Shown here in pieces: positions 1-12,239 of a DNA stretch of 64,000 nt. The notes beneath the pieces were generated by a model. The model worked only from the letters and a program-made list of their open reading frames with translations. It was not told where the DNA came from and did no database searches. A program made the position numbers and the translations under genes. How positions within the stretch are numbered: position 1 is the first letter of the stretch; each line of letters opens with the position of its first letter. This stretch comes from Sternotherus odoratus. Its lineage: Eukaryota; Chordata; Testudines; Kinosternidae. The stretch covers positions 45,902,848 to 45,966,847 of the forward strand of contig JAVMKO010000010.1 in NCBI GenBank assembly GCA_032164245.1, in the 5' to 3' direction.

Positions 1-62
1 ATTTATAGAAAAACTAGCATAAGTGCCCGGCGCTGCTCGGGTCAGTCGGAGGTGGGGAGGTG

Positions 63-235
63 GCAGACAGCTGACACCCCCTGACCAACCCCAACACCCA
101 CCCCTCACCCCTCACCCACCCCGATACCTTCCCACCCCCCCAAGCAAACCCAACACCCCCACCACACACCCCGACCAAACCAGACACCCCCACCTCACTT
201 ACCGTCCCACCAAACCCAACTCAGATCCGTCGCAG
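63..235. repeat. C-rich low-complexity tract
   Basis: A run of short CCCC/CACC/CCAAC words, almost without G on the + strand, just left of the 45-bp minisatellite. It gives proline/threonine-rich open frames that are composition artefacts. Confidence 0.7.
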
Positions 236-299
236 GCGGGGAGGGGGCCCAGAGCCGAGGGATTCCGGGGACCTTCGCAGGTGGGGGGGGGCACAGAGC

Positions 300-1152
300 T
301 GATGGATTCTGGGGTTCCGTTTGGAGGGGGGAGGGGCAGAGAACTGAGGGATCTCCGGGGTTCTGTTGGGAGGGGGGAGGGGCAGTGAGCTGAGTGATCT
401 CCGGGGTTCCGTTGGAGGAGGGAGGGGCAGTGAGCTGAGTGATCTCCGGGCTTCCGTTGGGAGGGGGGAGGGGCAGTGAGCTGAGGGATCTCCGGGGTTC
501 CGTTGGAGGAGGGAGGGGCAGTGAGCTGAGTGATCTTCGGGGTTCCGTTGGAGGAGGGAGGGGCAGTGAGCTGAGTGATCTCCGGGGTTCCGTTGGAGGA
601 GGGAGGGGCAGAGAACTGAGGGATCTCCGGGGTTCCGTTGGGAGGGGGGAGGGGCAGAGAACTGAGGGATCTCCGGGGTTCCGTTGGAGGAGGGAGGGGC
701 AGAGAGCTGAGGGATCTCCGGGGTTCCGTTGGGAGGGGGAGGGGCAGAGAGCTGAGGGATCTCCGGGGTTCCGTTGGAGGAGGGAGGGGCAGTGAGCTGA
801 GTGATCTCCGGGGTTCCGTTGGAGGAGGGAGGGGCAGTGAGCTGAGTGATCTCCGGGGTTCCGTTGGAGGAGGGAGGGGCAGTGAGCTGAATGATCTCCG
901 GGGTTCCGTTGGAGGAGGGAGGGGCAGTGAGCTGAGTGATCTCCGGGGTTCCGTTGGAGGAGGGAGGGGCAGAGAACTGAGGGATCTCCGGGGTTCCGTT
1001 GGGAGGGGGGAGGGGCAGTGAGCTGAGTGATCTCCGGGGTTCCGTTGGAGGAGGGAGGGGCAGTGAGCTGAGTGATCTCCGGGGTTCCGTTGGAGGAGGG
1101 AGGGGCAGAGAACTGAGGGATCTCCGGGGTTCCATTGGAGGAGGGAGGGGTG
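300..1152. repeat. G-rich minisatellite, 45-bp unit, about 19 copies
   Basis: A head-to-tail array whose unit runs: GGTTCCGTTGG, then GAGGAGGGAGGGGCAG, then a variable half ending in GATCTCCG. Two unit types alternate irregularly, one reading CAGTGAGCTGAGTGATC and one reading CAGAGAACTGAGGGATC. The unit length of 45 is a multiple of three, so long open frames appear on both strands; they are artefacts. Some units carry one extra G in the G-run, which shifts the phantom frame. G-runs on the + strand make G-quadruplex formation plausible (inference). Confidence 0.93.
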
Positions 1153-1373
1153 AGCTGAGCGAGTGAGGTGTCTGTTGGAGGGGGGTATTATGACATCATC
1201 ACCACCTAACCGCCCAGCCGATGTGATTGGCCCTGAAAGACTTTCACCCCTGGGGGGCGTCAGAGGTGAGATCTGAAAATTTTTCGACCCTTACCAGCAT
1301 CTAGACCCCAAGACCCCTCACTGTACCAAATTTCAAGTCTCTGGCTCAAACGGTGCGGGAGGACTTCGCAGTC

Positions 1374-1406
1374 ATACGTACATACATACATACATACATA
1401 CATACA
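1374..1406. repeat. (CATA)n microsatellite
   Basis: About seven tandem CATA/TACA tetramers. The sequence just before it (about 1190-1370), with a 'tcaaacggtgcgggaggact' stretch, looks like the end of a dispersed repeat that I cannot name. Confidence 0.9.
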
Positions 1407-1528
1407 CCACTTGACTTTTATATATATAGATAACATCCAACAGTGTAGCCAGTCAGATTGCAAGAGAAGAACTTTTTCTGATTGTGACTTGGGTGAGGTA
1501 GTGCTCAAAGTGAACCAATACAAAAATA

Positions 1529-1556
<28 letters not shown>
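1529..1556. repeat. (GT)n microsatellite
   Basis: About 14 uninterrupted GT dinucleotides. The open frame across it on either strand is a simple-repeat artefact. Confidence 0.95.
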
Positions 1557-1559
<3 letters not shown>

Positions 1560-2506
1560 GAGTGATCTTAGTAGGACAGGCCTGGTCAGTCCTCGTGTGT
1601 TGGATAGTGAATAAGACAGGAGAGTAAGAGAGAGAAATATAAATATACCTAGCTGTGAAAATGTATATCGTCCGCAGAAACGTGAGGACCAGTATCCCTT
1701 GTAATGTTGTCCTAGCTACTGTAACTTCAGACACTATTCCTATTCTCTATGATGAGTTGGAAGGATTCTGTTTGTATGTGCAAAAGCCTATTATACCCTG
1801 TTAGGAACTTATAATTATGAATCCATGCTTTGTACCATTTTACAGCAATAAAAAAAAGACATTAAGTTAATGAGAGAACCTTACAGTTGTTTAGTTAACT
1901 TCTTAATAATAAAAAAATGTCAAACTAAATTTGCATAGTCAGATTTATCTCTGCCCATTGAGCATGTGCAAGATGAAACCATCTTTGACTGCAAATGATT
2001 TCACTAATAAGGTATATTTACAATGCACCCATTGAAGAGGTGCCATGAATCAAGCAATAAGGAATATCAGAGGCAATCTAAAGGCCAAATTATGTTTTAT
2101 CTCAATCAGTTTGGGGTAAAGTATAAATCAATTAAGTGGGAAATAATTACAAGTAAATCAGTTAGTTGTTTCTACTAAGGCTTATAAACTACTGTGAACT
2201 ATTAATATCTACTGTATATTAACTATTATCTTTCTTAAACTCACTTTATAGATAATTTACATTTATGAAATAATAGACTTTTGAATTAGATAATGTAATG
2301 TGTTATAACATAAGCCCCATCGTTATACATTCCCCTTTCAGTTCCTTGGTTTTCAACCTCTGGAAGCCCAGAGCGGGAAGGAGAAGATCTTACAATGTTT
2401 AGTTATATCTCAAGCAATCTTTGTTTGCTGTTTTGACGTTCCAGATTAAATAAAGAATGTATTCCTTGGTGCGATGAGTTGGTTTCTTGATTGAACAATT
2501 ATAAGA

Positions 2507-2874
2507 GCAGAAGAATGGCCATACTGGGTCAGACCAGGGGTCCATCTAGTCCAGTATCTGACAGTGACCAATGCCACATGCTTCAAAGGGAATGAACAGA
2601 ACAGGGCAATTATTGAGTGATCCATACCCTATTGTCCAGTCCCAGCTTCTGGGAGTCAGAGCTTTAGGAACATCCAGAACATGGGTCTGTGTCCCTGACC
2701 ATGTTGGCTAGTAACCATTGATGGATCTATCCTCTATCAACTTATCTGATTGGTTTTTGTACCCAGTTATACTTTGGGCCTACACGACATTCCCTGCGAC
2801 AGGTTCCAAAGGTTGACTGTACATTGTGTGAAGAAGTACTTCCTTATGTATGTTTTTAAACCAGTTGACTATTG
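2507..2874 (-). mobile_element. CR1-like LINE, 3'-end fragment
   Basis: The + strand reads 'gaatggccatactgggtcag', the 'ccatctagtccagtat' block, 'caccaatg/cttcaaaggg' words and 'gtgtgaagaagtacttcctt'. That is the reverse complement of the CR1 3' region that recurs in this window near 18025 and 35303. The 3' end lies at the left, so the copy is on the minus strand, 5'-truncated and old. Confidence 0.9.
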
Positions 2875-3355
2875 AAGCTATCCCACAGTCCCTACAGTCT
2901 CCGCTACCCATTGGCATTCCGTTATTTTGAACGGAGTTCTGCCTGCACAGATTCTTCTCCTGATACTGTAGTCAGATCGAGTACCTCCCTTTCGGTCCAT
3001 GCAGGAGCTCTTTTGCAATTCTGGGACTGCAGGAAATGAAATTCTAAAGTCCTTTTCCTGGATACCTGGCTAGTGCATCTGAGTTGAAAGTGCTGTCCAG
3101 AGCAGTCACAATGGAGCATTCTAGGATACCTCCCTGAGGCCAATACCATTGAATTGCATCCACAGTACCCCAAATTTGAACCAGCAAGGTTGATTTTACT
3201 GCTACTCCCCTTGCTGGGAAGGAGTACGGAAACTGGTTTTAAGAGCCCTTTAAATCAACAAAACGGGGTAGGTTGTGTGGACGGATTTAGTTTTAATTTG
3301 ACATAACGTGGCTAAATTCGACATAATTGCGTACTATAGACCAGGCCTTTGTTTA
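2875..3355. mobile_element. probable non-autonomous DNA transposon
   Basis: The segment opens with a 'gctatcccacagtccc' block and closes with 'gtactatagaccaggcctt'. In between are 'agcaaggttgattttactgc' and 'ggaaggagtacggaaact' blocks that I recognise as a dispersed reptile repeat with no coding capacity. No clean terminal inverted repeat or target-site duplication is readable. It lies immediately against the CR1 fragment. The family assignment is inference. Confidence 0.5.
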
Positions 3356-4598
3356 ACAACTCCTCTACAATCTTTTAAATTTTACATACCAGTAGTCTGT
3401 TTCTTTTTTGGTGCAGGTTTAGCCCATTCTTCCTCTATAGACTCCTCCTTTCCCCAAAAGTTCCCCAGTTCCTAATAAACCTAAATCCCTGTTCCCTACA
3501 CCACTGTCTCATCTATGTGTCCATACACACTATGAATTTTCAAAGGCTCATATTCCAATCTGAAAAATTGGTTCGTGCTGGAATACTTGAATGTGCTTCC
3601 CAGTGAGGGCTATTGCTGTCCCATATCTTAACTTCCTGCATCTGGCAATTTCCAAAATGAGGGGAGAGGAATGTGGGGCCCTCATACTTCAGTGTCTAAA
3701 CCAGCTGTGTCAGAGGGAGGTGTAAACCCCCCATAAATGGACAACCCTAGAATAACAAGTCCTGGAGGGAGATTTCTCCCCACGTCCAGGTAGGTGGGAG
3801 TGTATTTTCACCAACTGTCTGGCTAAAAACCTACCCCATAGACAGGCTGTCACTGGCCTCCTCTACTATAGTAGGTATTTTTAATAATTCACATTTCCAT
3901 TACTCTGAGTTATTTGTTTCTTCCAGGATAGGACCAGCTTGGCTCTGAAGAAGGCGCTGGGTATAACTAGGCGACTAGCTGTTTCTCAGTGAACAAAAGA
4001 TGCTTTTAATTTTTTATTGTTTTTTTTTAAACAAAGTGGTTGCTAAGTGAAGCCTCCATTTTGCAGTTGAACTGAATTAATTATGGATTGTACAATAGTG
4101 CAGTGGAAAATGAGCATGTGAGGGAATAGGAATTGGAGGGGGCTGCATGTGTTTGAGAGAATAGAATAAATAGGACTCAGATCTACAATGCATCTGGAAG
4201 CCATTATGTGGCAAATCAAGGGCAGCTTTTGTTGTAGCGGGTGTGGCAGTACCATTTATGTGCACATATAATAGTTATAGTAAATATAAAATGCATGTTT
4301 GTTGTGTGCTGGGTTTTAAAAAAGCGCTTGTAAGACTTTAAAGAGAAATATTGGGTGACTGCTTTTCCGTCAGCTGAAGTGAAGGTCCAAGCTAAGCCTG
4401 TCACCTGATGATTGGGATGTTAAGTTCTAGAGTAATGCATTGAATTGATATCCAGTGATAGCAGAGACCTGAAGTATCTGGTGGGTCTAAAATAAGGAAA
4501 TGTTTTAATGGTGGTTTTGGTTTTTTGCCATAGTATAGTGACTGTGAGCAGGCTCATTTAATTGGACTAACAACCATTTCTTTTTGCTAATATAAATG

Positions 4599-4855
4599 CA
4601 GTACACCCTCACTATAATGAACCTGTTGGCACCTAACCCTTTTGTTTGTTATAGCCAGGAGTTCATTATAGTGCAAGGACAATGCAAATGAATGGGCGGT
4701 GGAACTGCCAACCCAATATGGTGGAGTGGCAGAGCTGGATAAAAATAGAATTTATGTGCAACATTACAGTACTCTACTGTAGTTGGGATACAGGGACTAT
4801 GTTCATGATAGCTGAAGGTTCATTAAATGAAGGGTGTTATAGTGAGGCTGTACTG
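4599..4855. mobile_element. Tigger/pogo-like MITE with inverted ends
   Basis: The left end CAGTACACCCTCACTATAA and the right end, read in reverse as CAGTACAGCCTCACTATAA, form an inverted repeat of about 19 bp with one mismatch. A TA dinucleotide follows the right end; the left flank is TG, plausibly a mutated TA. The CAGTA start, the TA target and the internal 'gttcattatagtgcaaggac' repeat of the ends fit non-autonomous pogo/Tigger elements. An 81-codon frame over the element has no transposase signature. Confidence 0.75.
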
Positions 4856-7789
4856 TATGCTATCTTCTTTCCTTTTGTTTTTGAACAGAAAACTTCCACA
4901 GTAGCTATTCTATTTTTTCAAATGTAATCATGGAGTGCGTGTGTGTCAGGTTAAATTAGACTACTCCCCGACTGGAGTAAGGAGAGACAATGTGCTCCAG
5001 TGGCTATATTTTGATTTAAAACCAGAAAATATATATGACCAAACCAGGATTGGACCTTCCTTGTCCCTTTTGTCCCAGCCCCTAGCTAGTCCCAGTTTTC
5101 TTGATATTTTCTTTCCTTTTTTCATGGAAAAAAACAGTTCTGGGGATCTGATCACAGGAAACAGGCTTCTAAAAATCAGTGTGTTAAATAAAGATTTTTT
5201 ACAAATGTGCTCTGTTTCCAGGAAGGCAAAGAATATTGAAGAGCGTAGTCTTGCCCTTGCAGAGTTCAGTGGGTGGGCTGTGTTCTGTATTGTGTCTCCA
5301 GATGGAGTGATGCATAAAGTCTTTGTTTTTCAGAACCAAAATGTCTGTTGTCAATAAATACAATGTCCTATATTGTTACCAGCTTCTTGCATTGAGTATC
5401 ACACAACTGTACACTGCGCTACATAGATGGATCTGGAGCTTGGCCTACAGCAGTGATGGGAAATGGTGTCATAGGGATGCGGATGGGGGGAAATGGTTGT
5501 TGAAATTTACTAGTGGAAACAATATAAATGTTGTTGCAGACCAGATAACCGACTGGAAGGAGGCAGGGATGGGGGTGGAAATGAGGAGGCAGAGTGGAGG
5601 CAGGGATAGTGGGATGCAGGGAGGAGGAGAGTGGAGTGAAGGAGCCATGAGAACGGGGTTAAAATTTAGACTTAATCATAGATTAAAATGAAGCAAAATG
5701 TTTCATCCTTGTATTTGCTGCTTGGCCCCAGTTTTTCAGCCAAAGAAGGCTGGACATAACTTCCTATAGCACCAGCTGATGATTAAACTTTATGAGCAGT
5801 TCCCCATGGCTAAGCATGCTGTTGCCTACTCAGCTGTCCAAGCTCTTTCTGGCATCAGGAAAGAGGCCATCTGATTGGTAAGGTTTTGAGGCCAGATGTA
5901 AAGATGAAGAAACTCCCATGGCTCAGAGGAAAGCAGTGGGTTTCAGATCTAGATCAGGAAAAGTGGTAGGGAGGAATGCACCTCTGAGACAGCGCCATCT
6001 GGAATGTCCATTTCCTCTCCAAAGCAAAAAGATGCTCACTGGATGGAGAATGAGGCAGGAAGTTCATAATGGCCATGTTCAAATGAACTGTCCGCAGAGC
6101 CCAGCACCAAAATCCCAGCCAGGCCTCATTTCTGAAACTGCTTGTGAAGTAATCTTCACCCTGGCACTAGCACCTGCTGCAGATGTGATGTAGCAGCACA
6201 AAATGCTGTCCCGGGAGAGAAAGAGAGAGACTGCCAAGGAAAGGCAAAGGGAGGGGGCTTGGAATCCATCCAAAGGGACAGCTGGAAAAAGCTGTTAGAG
6301 GCGGAGAAGAATCGAGATGCTGAGCTACAGTATGAACGGGGGCCTGGTTCGGAGGTAAGGTGATCAAATAAAAGAACAGGAGAATAAAAGTATGGGAGTG
6401 GGAAGTAAGGAGGAAAATAGGAAAGGTTTCAGGTCATGACAAGCAGAAAAAATAGACCGGGGTATGTGACCAGAAGCTGTTACAGAAGGAGAATTGGGGG
6501 AGGAGGGGAGGAATACACAGATATGCCAGAGAGAGAGTATCGAGAAAACTAAAAGGAAATATAATTAGTGAAAATGGGAATTGATCAAAAAGCTGCATTA
6601 GATGCATACAGATCCTGGAAGCAGTGAGGAGCAGCACACCCACAAAGGACCTAAAGTACATGAGCAGAGAGTGACTGTTAGAACATGTGTTGATGGAATA
6701 CAGTTCAAAAGTGCCTAATGGATGAGCAAGGGCCCCCCGGGTGAAGAAATCGCACTTGTGGATAAACAGGGTGAAAAGAGGTACAGCCACAGGAACATCG
6801 AATCTGAGGAGCACTTCAGGCTGAAGAGGGGAAAAGAACAGGACAGCAAAAGTGGAGCTGGACTTGCATCCAAGGAGAGAAAAATGTGATTCTTCTCTGA
6901 AGTGACACAGTATCTTGTTGATCAATCTCCTTTTTGTTCATAATAACAATGCATTTGAAGTTGTAAAAGCTTACAAAGATTAATGAGTTGATATAGTTTA
7001 TTAATATACATACTAAGTCTTTGGTAATGGTCTTTATTATTTACGCTCCTGGTACAATTTTGGAGTTTTCCCTTAGAAAGTTCTAAAAATTTTAAATGAT
7101 CATTTTTGTCTTGGTTTTCCTCTGCCTCTCCTCCTAGTTAACATAGCCTCATCAGGTCACCAGACTTGCTCTGCTGTGTAAGTATTGATTTAAATTTGAG
7201 AGTAGCCCTCTGTATGGTGCATAATACAGGAGAAATATAACAAGGCTGCAGAGATGGCATGACACTTCAGGGCTGTTCAGATTGTGCATATCAGAAGTGA
7301 CTGCAATAATGGTGTTTTTATTTAGTCTGTATTACTGATTAATATCTTCAGTTCAACAATCCCTTGTTCCTGCTTTGAAAGGGAAGCGGAAGTCTCATTT
7401 AGATCTGACTTAAAAGGTGGTCAAATTTCATGGTAGCGTCTGTGTTCCCTATTGAAATGCAACTTCTTGTAGCTGTGTAGTGACTGACATATGATATCCC
7501 TTGTGACAGAGTGAATTGAAATCTGCCCAGTATCTTAGAAGAAGAAACTTATTAACTTTTTATTAAGATCCCCCTGAAGAAGCTTTTATGGTCCGTAGGA
7601 CCACCAAAATGTTACCAAAGAGGGGAGGGCATTAACTACAGAATTTTGTTTAGATTCCTTGTCTCCAGTAGCTGCTTATTTATATTGTGGTTATGTTCAC
7701 AATGTTCTGGGTGATATCCAAACATAAGAACACCTGGTTCCTACCCCAGCTAGCTTTCTGAAATACTTGCTGTTGCTCGACACCAAGGA

Positions 7790-9725
7790 AGGACTCTTCC
7801 CAGGATGCTCGGTACTGTCACGGCTCCTCATGGGGCCCATCTGACAGTAGGCACCACTCCCTCTGACCGGTGCCTCAAAAGAAGAAGCCGGGTAACTGTT
7901 CTCCTCCTGCTAAGCTACAAGATGTGCAACCCCAGGCGGGACACTCCTTCGGATCGCCTCCCGGGGCCGTGTCAAATCCTACCTAAGTGCAGCAGTTGAG
8001 TCTGGTGCCACCTCGATCACTGGCGCCTACACAGCAGCTGCAGCTCCCATCCACACTGGAAGCGTACCAGACTGCTCGGGACCTCCTCCACCTGACGGCA
8101 CTGTTCTCGCCTGCCAGGGAAGAGCCCTCAGTGACAGTGGATCCGCGTCCTCCGGTGCATTCAAAGAGAAAGCCATCTATGATGTCGAGACACTCCCCCT
8201 CGCCTTGTCCATCAGTGCCTGCCCACTCTGACAGAGAGCCTACCCACTCCCCGAGCTCGACGTCCGAGGCATTGAGCACCGGCTCCTCCATTGGGGCGGG
8301 GTTCATCTATTTGCTTTCCCACTGATATCGCTCATCCACAAGGTCCTGCTCAAGATCCGCGGAGACCGTGCTCAGGTCATTCTTGTAGCACCAGCCTGGC
8401 CCCATCAGCACTGGTACACGTCTCTCCTAGACATGTCTGTGGGAGCCCCAATTATCTTACTGCTCTTCCTGGACCTTCTCATGCAGGACCATGGACGTCT
8501 CCAAAACCTGAACCTCCAGTCGCTTCATCTCACAATATGGAAGCTCAAAGTGAAACCCATTGGAACTTTCCTGGTCAGACGGGTCCTCTTTGGCAGTAAG
8601 AAACCCTCAACAAGGGCCACATACCTGTTAAGTGGAAGAGATGTTCAGTCTGTTCGGCACAGTGTGACTCGCCCCTGGCGCTAGCCTCAGTGCCCCACAT
8701 TTTGGCCTATTTTCTACACCTGAAGCAGGAAGGGATCTCGTTGCTTTCTTTGAGTGCCTGTGGCTACCATCTTGGCCTTCCGTCTGGGGGTACAGGGCTG
8801 CTTGATTTTTGCTAACCCCATGGTCAGCTGCTTCCTGAAGGGACTCAATAGGTTGTATGCGCACATCTGCCAACTGGTTCCTGCCTGAGACCTCAACTTG
8901 GTCCCCTCTAGTCTCATGGGGCATCCCTTTGGGCCTTTAGCAACATGCTCCCTGCTCTACCGCCCCTACAAGGTTGTGTTACTGGTGGCAATAGCCTCAG
9001 CCCAGAGGGTGTCTGAGCTCAAAGCCCTAACTTCAGAGCCACCCTACACCCAGGAAAGTTAACACCCTAACTGTATTTTTTAATTTTTTAACTGTATTTT
9101 TAGGGACAAGGTTCCGCTCATACCCCATCCAGCTTTCCTCCCAAAGATTGTGTCCCAGTTCCACATCAACCAGGACATTTTCCTTCTGGTTTTCTACCCT
9201 AACCTCATTTGAGCAGTAGGAAGAAGAGGCTTCACACTCTGGACATCCGCAGAGCTCTGTCCTTTTACATCAAGGCCGAAACCGTTCAGCAAGTTGGTCC
9301 AGCTCTTCATGGCAGTGGCAGACAGGATGAAGGGTCTGCGGATTTCATCATGGATTGTGGCCTGTATTAGTGAGTGCTACAACCTGGTAGGGGTTCCCGC
9401 GCTCCATATAACCACCCACTCTACTAGGGCGCAGACTTCATCAACAGCATTCCTGGCTCAAGTTCCCACCCAGGAAATCGGCAGGGTGGCAATGTGGTGA
9501 TCCATATGCACTTTTGCAGTGCACTATGCAATGACTCGGTACGCTAGAGACGATGCTGCCTTTGACAGGATGGTACTCCAATCAGTGGACAGCTCTGGCC
9601 CCACCTCCTGAAATTGGCTTGGGAGTCACCTGATTGGAATGGACATGAACAAGCACTTGAAGAAGAAAAAACTGTTACTCCTCGTAACTGTTCTTCGAGA
9701 TATGTTGTTCATGTCAGTTCCAATA
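7790..9725 (+). mobile_element. Degraded DIRS-type retrotransposon (tyrosine recombinase end)
   Basis: Broken frames across this interval translate to a DIRS-like 3' coding region. Around 8840-8930 there is a helical 'MVS.FLKGL' type segment, around 9040-9135 a 'TSEPPY...PHP.FLPK' type segment, and at 9294-9500 a frame with the H-S-T-R-A box, the H-x-x-R signature of tyrosine recombinases. The expected nucleophile-region tyrosine lies in the 'cactatgcaatgac' stretch near 9523-9536 (H-Y-A). Stops and frameshifts separate the pieces, so no intact enzyme is encoded. The right end at 9665-9720 carries 'aagaagaaaaaactgttact' followed by 'cgtaactgttcttcgagat', the kind of terminal sequence seen in reptile DIRS elements. 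The left limit is uncertain. Confidence 0.75.
9294..9500 (+). pseudogene. DIRS tyrosine recombinase fragment with H-S-T-R-A box
   Basis: A 68-codon open piece of the decayed recombinase. Its visible parts are an 'AVADRMKGL' segment, a 'CISECYNLVGVPA' segment and the H-S-T-R-A motif followed by 'SSTAFLAQVP'. In the family this region contributes the catalytic His and Arg of DNA strand cleavage and joining, used for circular-intermediate integration rather than a DDE integrase. The frame ends at a stop right after the conserved A-x-W segment, so the piece is not functional. Confidence 0.75.
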
Positions 9726-11132
9726 GACACCCTCCTACCTGTCTGTCTGACACTGCAATTAAAAACCTGCGGCTGGCCCTTTCCAGCTGACTTGGTCTCA
9801 GGCTAAGGGTCTGTTTAATTGCGGTGTATACATTCAGGATTGGCTGGAGCCTGGTCTCTAGAACCCTGCAATTAGATCTGAAACTAGACTGCTTTTTCTG
9901 TCCCAAGTTAGGTGAACGGTGTTGCGATGAGGCAGTACAGGCACTGGCCTGTGTCATGCCCAGGAATCTGATAAATCTTGCTGACATCTGAAAGTGCCCC
10001 CACAGCTTAATAATTCCCACTATAAGAGTGTGACAGAAGGGGCAGGAGGAAGATGACTTTAGCAGTAGTGTTTCAGATGGGTTGGATGGAGTAAAAGGAA
10101 GAGGAAATAACTTTCACTTCATTAGTTTGGAGCATTGTAAATATGAGCCGAACTCTGCTTTCGGATATTTAAACATTTATGTGACTGGGAGTTGTGTATG
10201 GATATGTGTGCAGAATTTGGCTCATGGTTTGGAAATGTATGCTAATGTGTCTGTGCCAAGATTGATCCTGCCTGTATGAATGTCTCAAATGCCTAGACAC
10301 GCAAGTGTTAGGTGCGTGGAATCTGGTAGAATGAAGTGTGTGTTGGTCTGTCCATCTCTACGGACCATGTAGCTGCATAACACTTCATGCAGCTAAAATA
10401 AACTTTGTGGTGACAGCTTTATTGACAAAATAATATATGCTGGCTACTTTTTTGGCAAAAGTTTTCAAAAGAAAGTAGATTTGTGTGAAATGCACATATT
10501 GATCCATATTGCATGAGAGAGAGACTACTATACAATGGCATTACTGTTAATATCCATGTCTGTTTGTCTATCTAGTAGTTATATGAAGGGGCCCATTAAT
10601 TCTGGGCAATGATATTCATATTGGTCATGGAGCCTTATGCGCAAGGGTGATGCTGATGTACTAGCAGCTTCACAGGTGGTAAGAGTGGGTTAGTCTGAGC
10701 CATCCTGTACCTGTGCAGGTTCTTTTGGCTAGACTGTCTTCCTTTGAAGTTAGCATTCATAGTTCCTTGAATGGCCATTGGTGTTTTTTTTATTATTTTA
10801 TTTTATTTTATTTTTGAGGTCTCCCTTTTTGGGGGGTGGTTTTCCCTGAGATGAAAGGACATTTAAAGCTCTGGGATGGTTATGAAATTAGCTAATTGGT
10901 GAACCGTTGCATACTAACAAACTTTGGAATATAGGGTAAAATTCCTTTAAGATTACAGTTTGTAATTACACCTCAGTAATTGCATCTCTCCATTGTGCGC
11001 GACTCTGGAGGGAGCTAGCATCTTGATGTAATTAAGCGAAATTTCTTATTCTATCTTGTAGGTTTGTTTCAGTTGTTGGCAAAGTCGATCTATAATATAT
11101 GGTACCCACAGTACTCGTTTGTACACATTTCA

Positions 11133-11147
11133 GCTGAGTCACTATCT
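11133..11147 (+). promoter_or_regulatory. Candidate NF-E2/MARE site abutting a GATA site
   Basis: GCTGAGTCA (11133-11141), the core of the NF-E2/small-Maf recognition element, is followed at once by CTATCT, which is AGATAG (WGATAR) on the other strand. A second CTATCT lies at about 11051-11056. Paired NF-E2 and GATA motifs are the hallmark of the alpha-globin enhancers that lie in NPRL3 introns of other vertebrates. Those lie farther upstream in the gene in mammals, so homology is not claimed. Confidence 0.35.
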
Positions 11148-12239
11148 GCTCTCTGAGTAGATTATTGTATAATTAAAATTAATAACAAAGAGATGTTTGA
11201 GGGAGATCCCCAAATTATATGTCCAGTAGCCCCAAGAGGCAGGGAATTCCTGAAGAGACACTGGGTGTGTGCCAGGCAACAAAAGGCACGTGTGCTTTGG
11301 GGCTTGGTAGAAGACAAGGCCGAGAGGGTGGAGCCAGACTGAAGTTTGCTCAACTTTTAGAAAAATCAGAATTGTGTGGGCCGAAAAGTTTCATCTGGGG
11401 GCTTTTACTGAGGTTTGGCCTGTTTGCCCTAATGATTAATACAGCAGATTTAGTTTCCTTCAGAGGGTTTGAGCTCATTCTGCTTGTGTTTTTCACCAAA
11501 ACACTGCTGGTTGCTATGAAGTCCTTGAGCAGCTTTGTCAGTGAATCAATGTTTTCAATACCTGCTAGTTAATACTTGGGGGCCTGCAATGTTCTGTGAA
11601 ATGAAAAGGCTGTTCATGTGAAATCCAGCCAGGACAGTGATGTATTCTCCAAACCCTCTGGAAACAGGTCACTCCCAAGTCCACAAACAGCTCTTGCTCA
11701 CTCTGTGTCTGCTGTTTTCGGCATCAGTTGGGGGATGTTCTGTACTTGGTTTTTTGGATGCTGTAACACAAATAATGTGTTTACACTAGGAAGTGAGGCT
11801 GAATGGGGCAACCTAATGCACTAGGAGCACCACCACATGCTAGGGAACATTTCCATAATTAAAGCTATAGTAAGGTTAAAATAGCTCAAGGCAAAAGAAG
11901 ATCTTGAAAAAAATCAAGGTAATTCAAGGAACTAGGAAAGCAGACTTCACTGTCTAGCCAGTGGAACTTGCCAGGTGTGAGCTGGCTCAGACTAACCCTC
12001 CCCCATTGCTTGAGAAGCAGCTGGCCCAAGAGCCTCAAGTCTTTTTAAAGTCGTTTAGGTGCCTAGTGGGATTTTCAGACAATCCCAGGTTCCTGTCTCC
12101 CATTGATTTCAATGGGGGTTAGGAACTGTGGTATTCCTGAAAATCCCACTAGGTGCCTACTCGGTATCTTATGATGCTTAAAGACCTTTTAAAAACTGGT
12201 TCTCTATTCTGTACAATGGACTCTTAATGACAAATGTCC

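Noticed and set aside
221..1135. 304-codon proline/serine-rich frame on the minus strand and its + strand partners as a repetitive protein
   Set aside because: The frame is produced by the 45-bp minisatellite period; the phantom repeat changes frame where a G-run gains a base, and there is no start context, domain or splice support.
1374..1556. CRISPR-like repeat array
   Set aside because: These are simple CATA and GT microsatellites; there are no spaced direct repeats and the genome is vertebrate.
4935..5357. 140-codon frame as an unknown exon or gene
   Set aside because: No recognisable domain, no conserved blocks, and it lies in AT-rich intron; the length is compatible with chance.
5918..6193. 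91-codon frame as a coding exon
   Set aside because: No match to NPRL3 or any family I know; no convincing splice signals at useful positions.
11133..11147. Homologue of the main alpha-globin enhancer (HS-40 class)
   Set aside because: That enhancer lies in a more 5' NPRL3 intron in other vertebrates, and only one NF-E2 core with one adjoining GATA motif is present; kept only as a candidate site.
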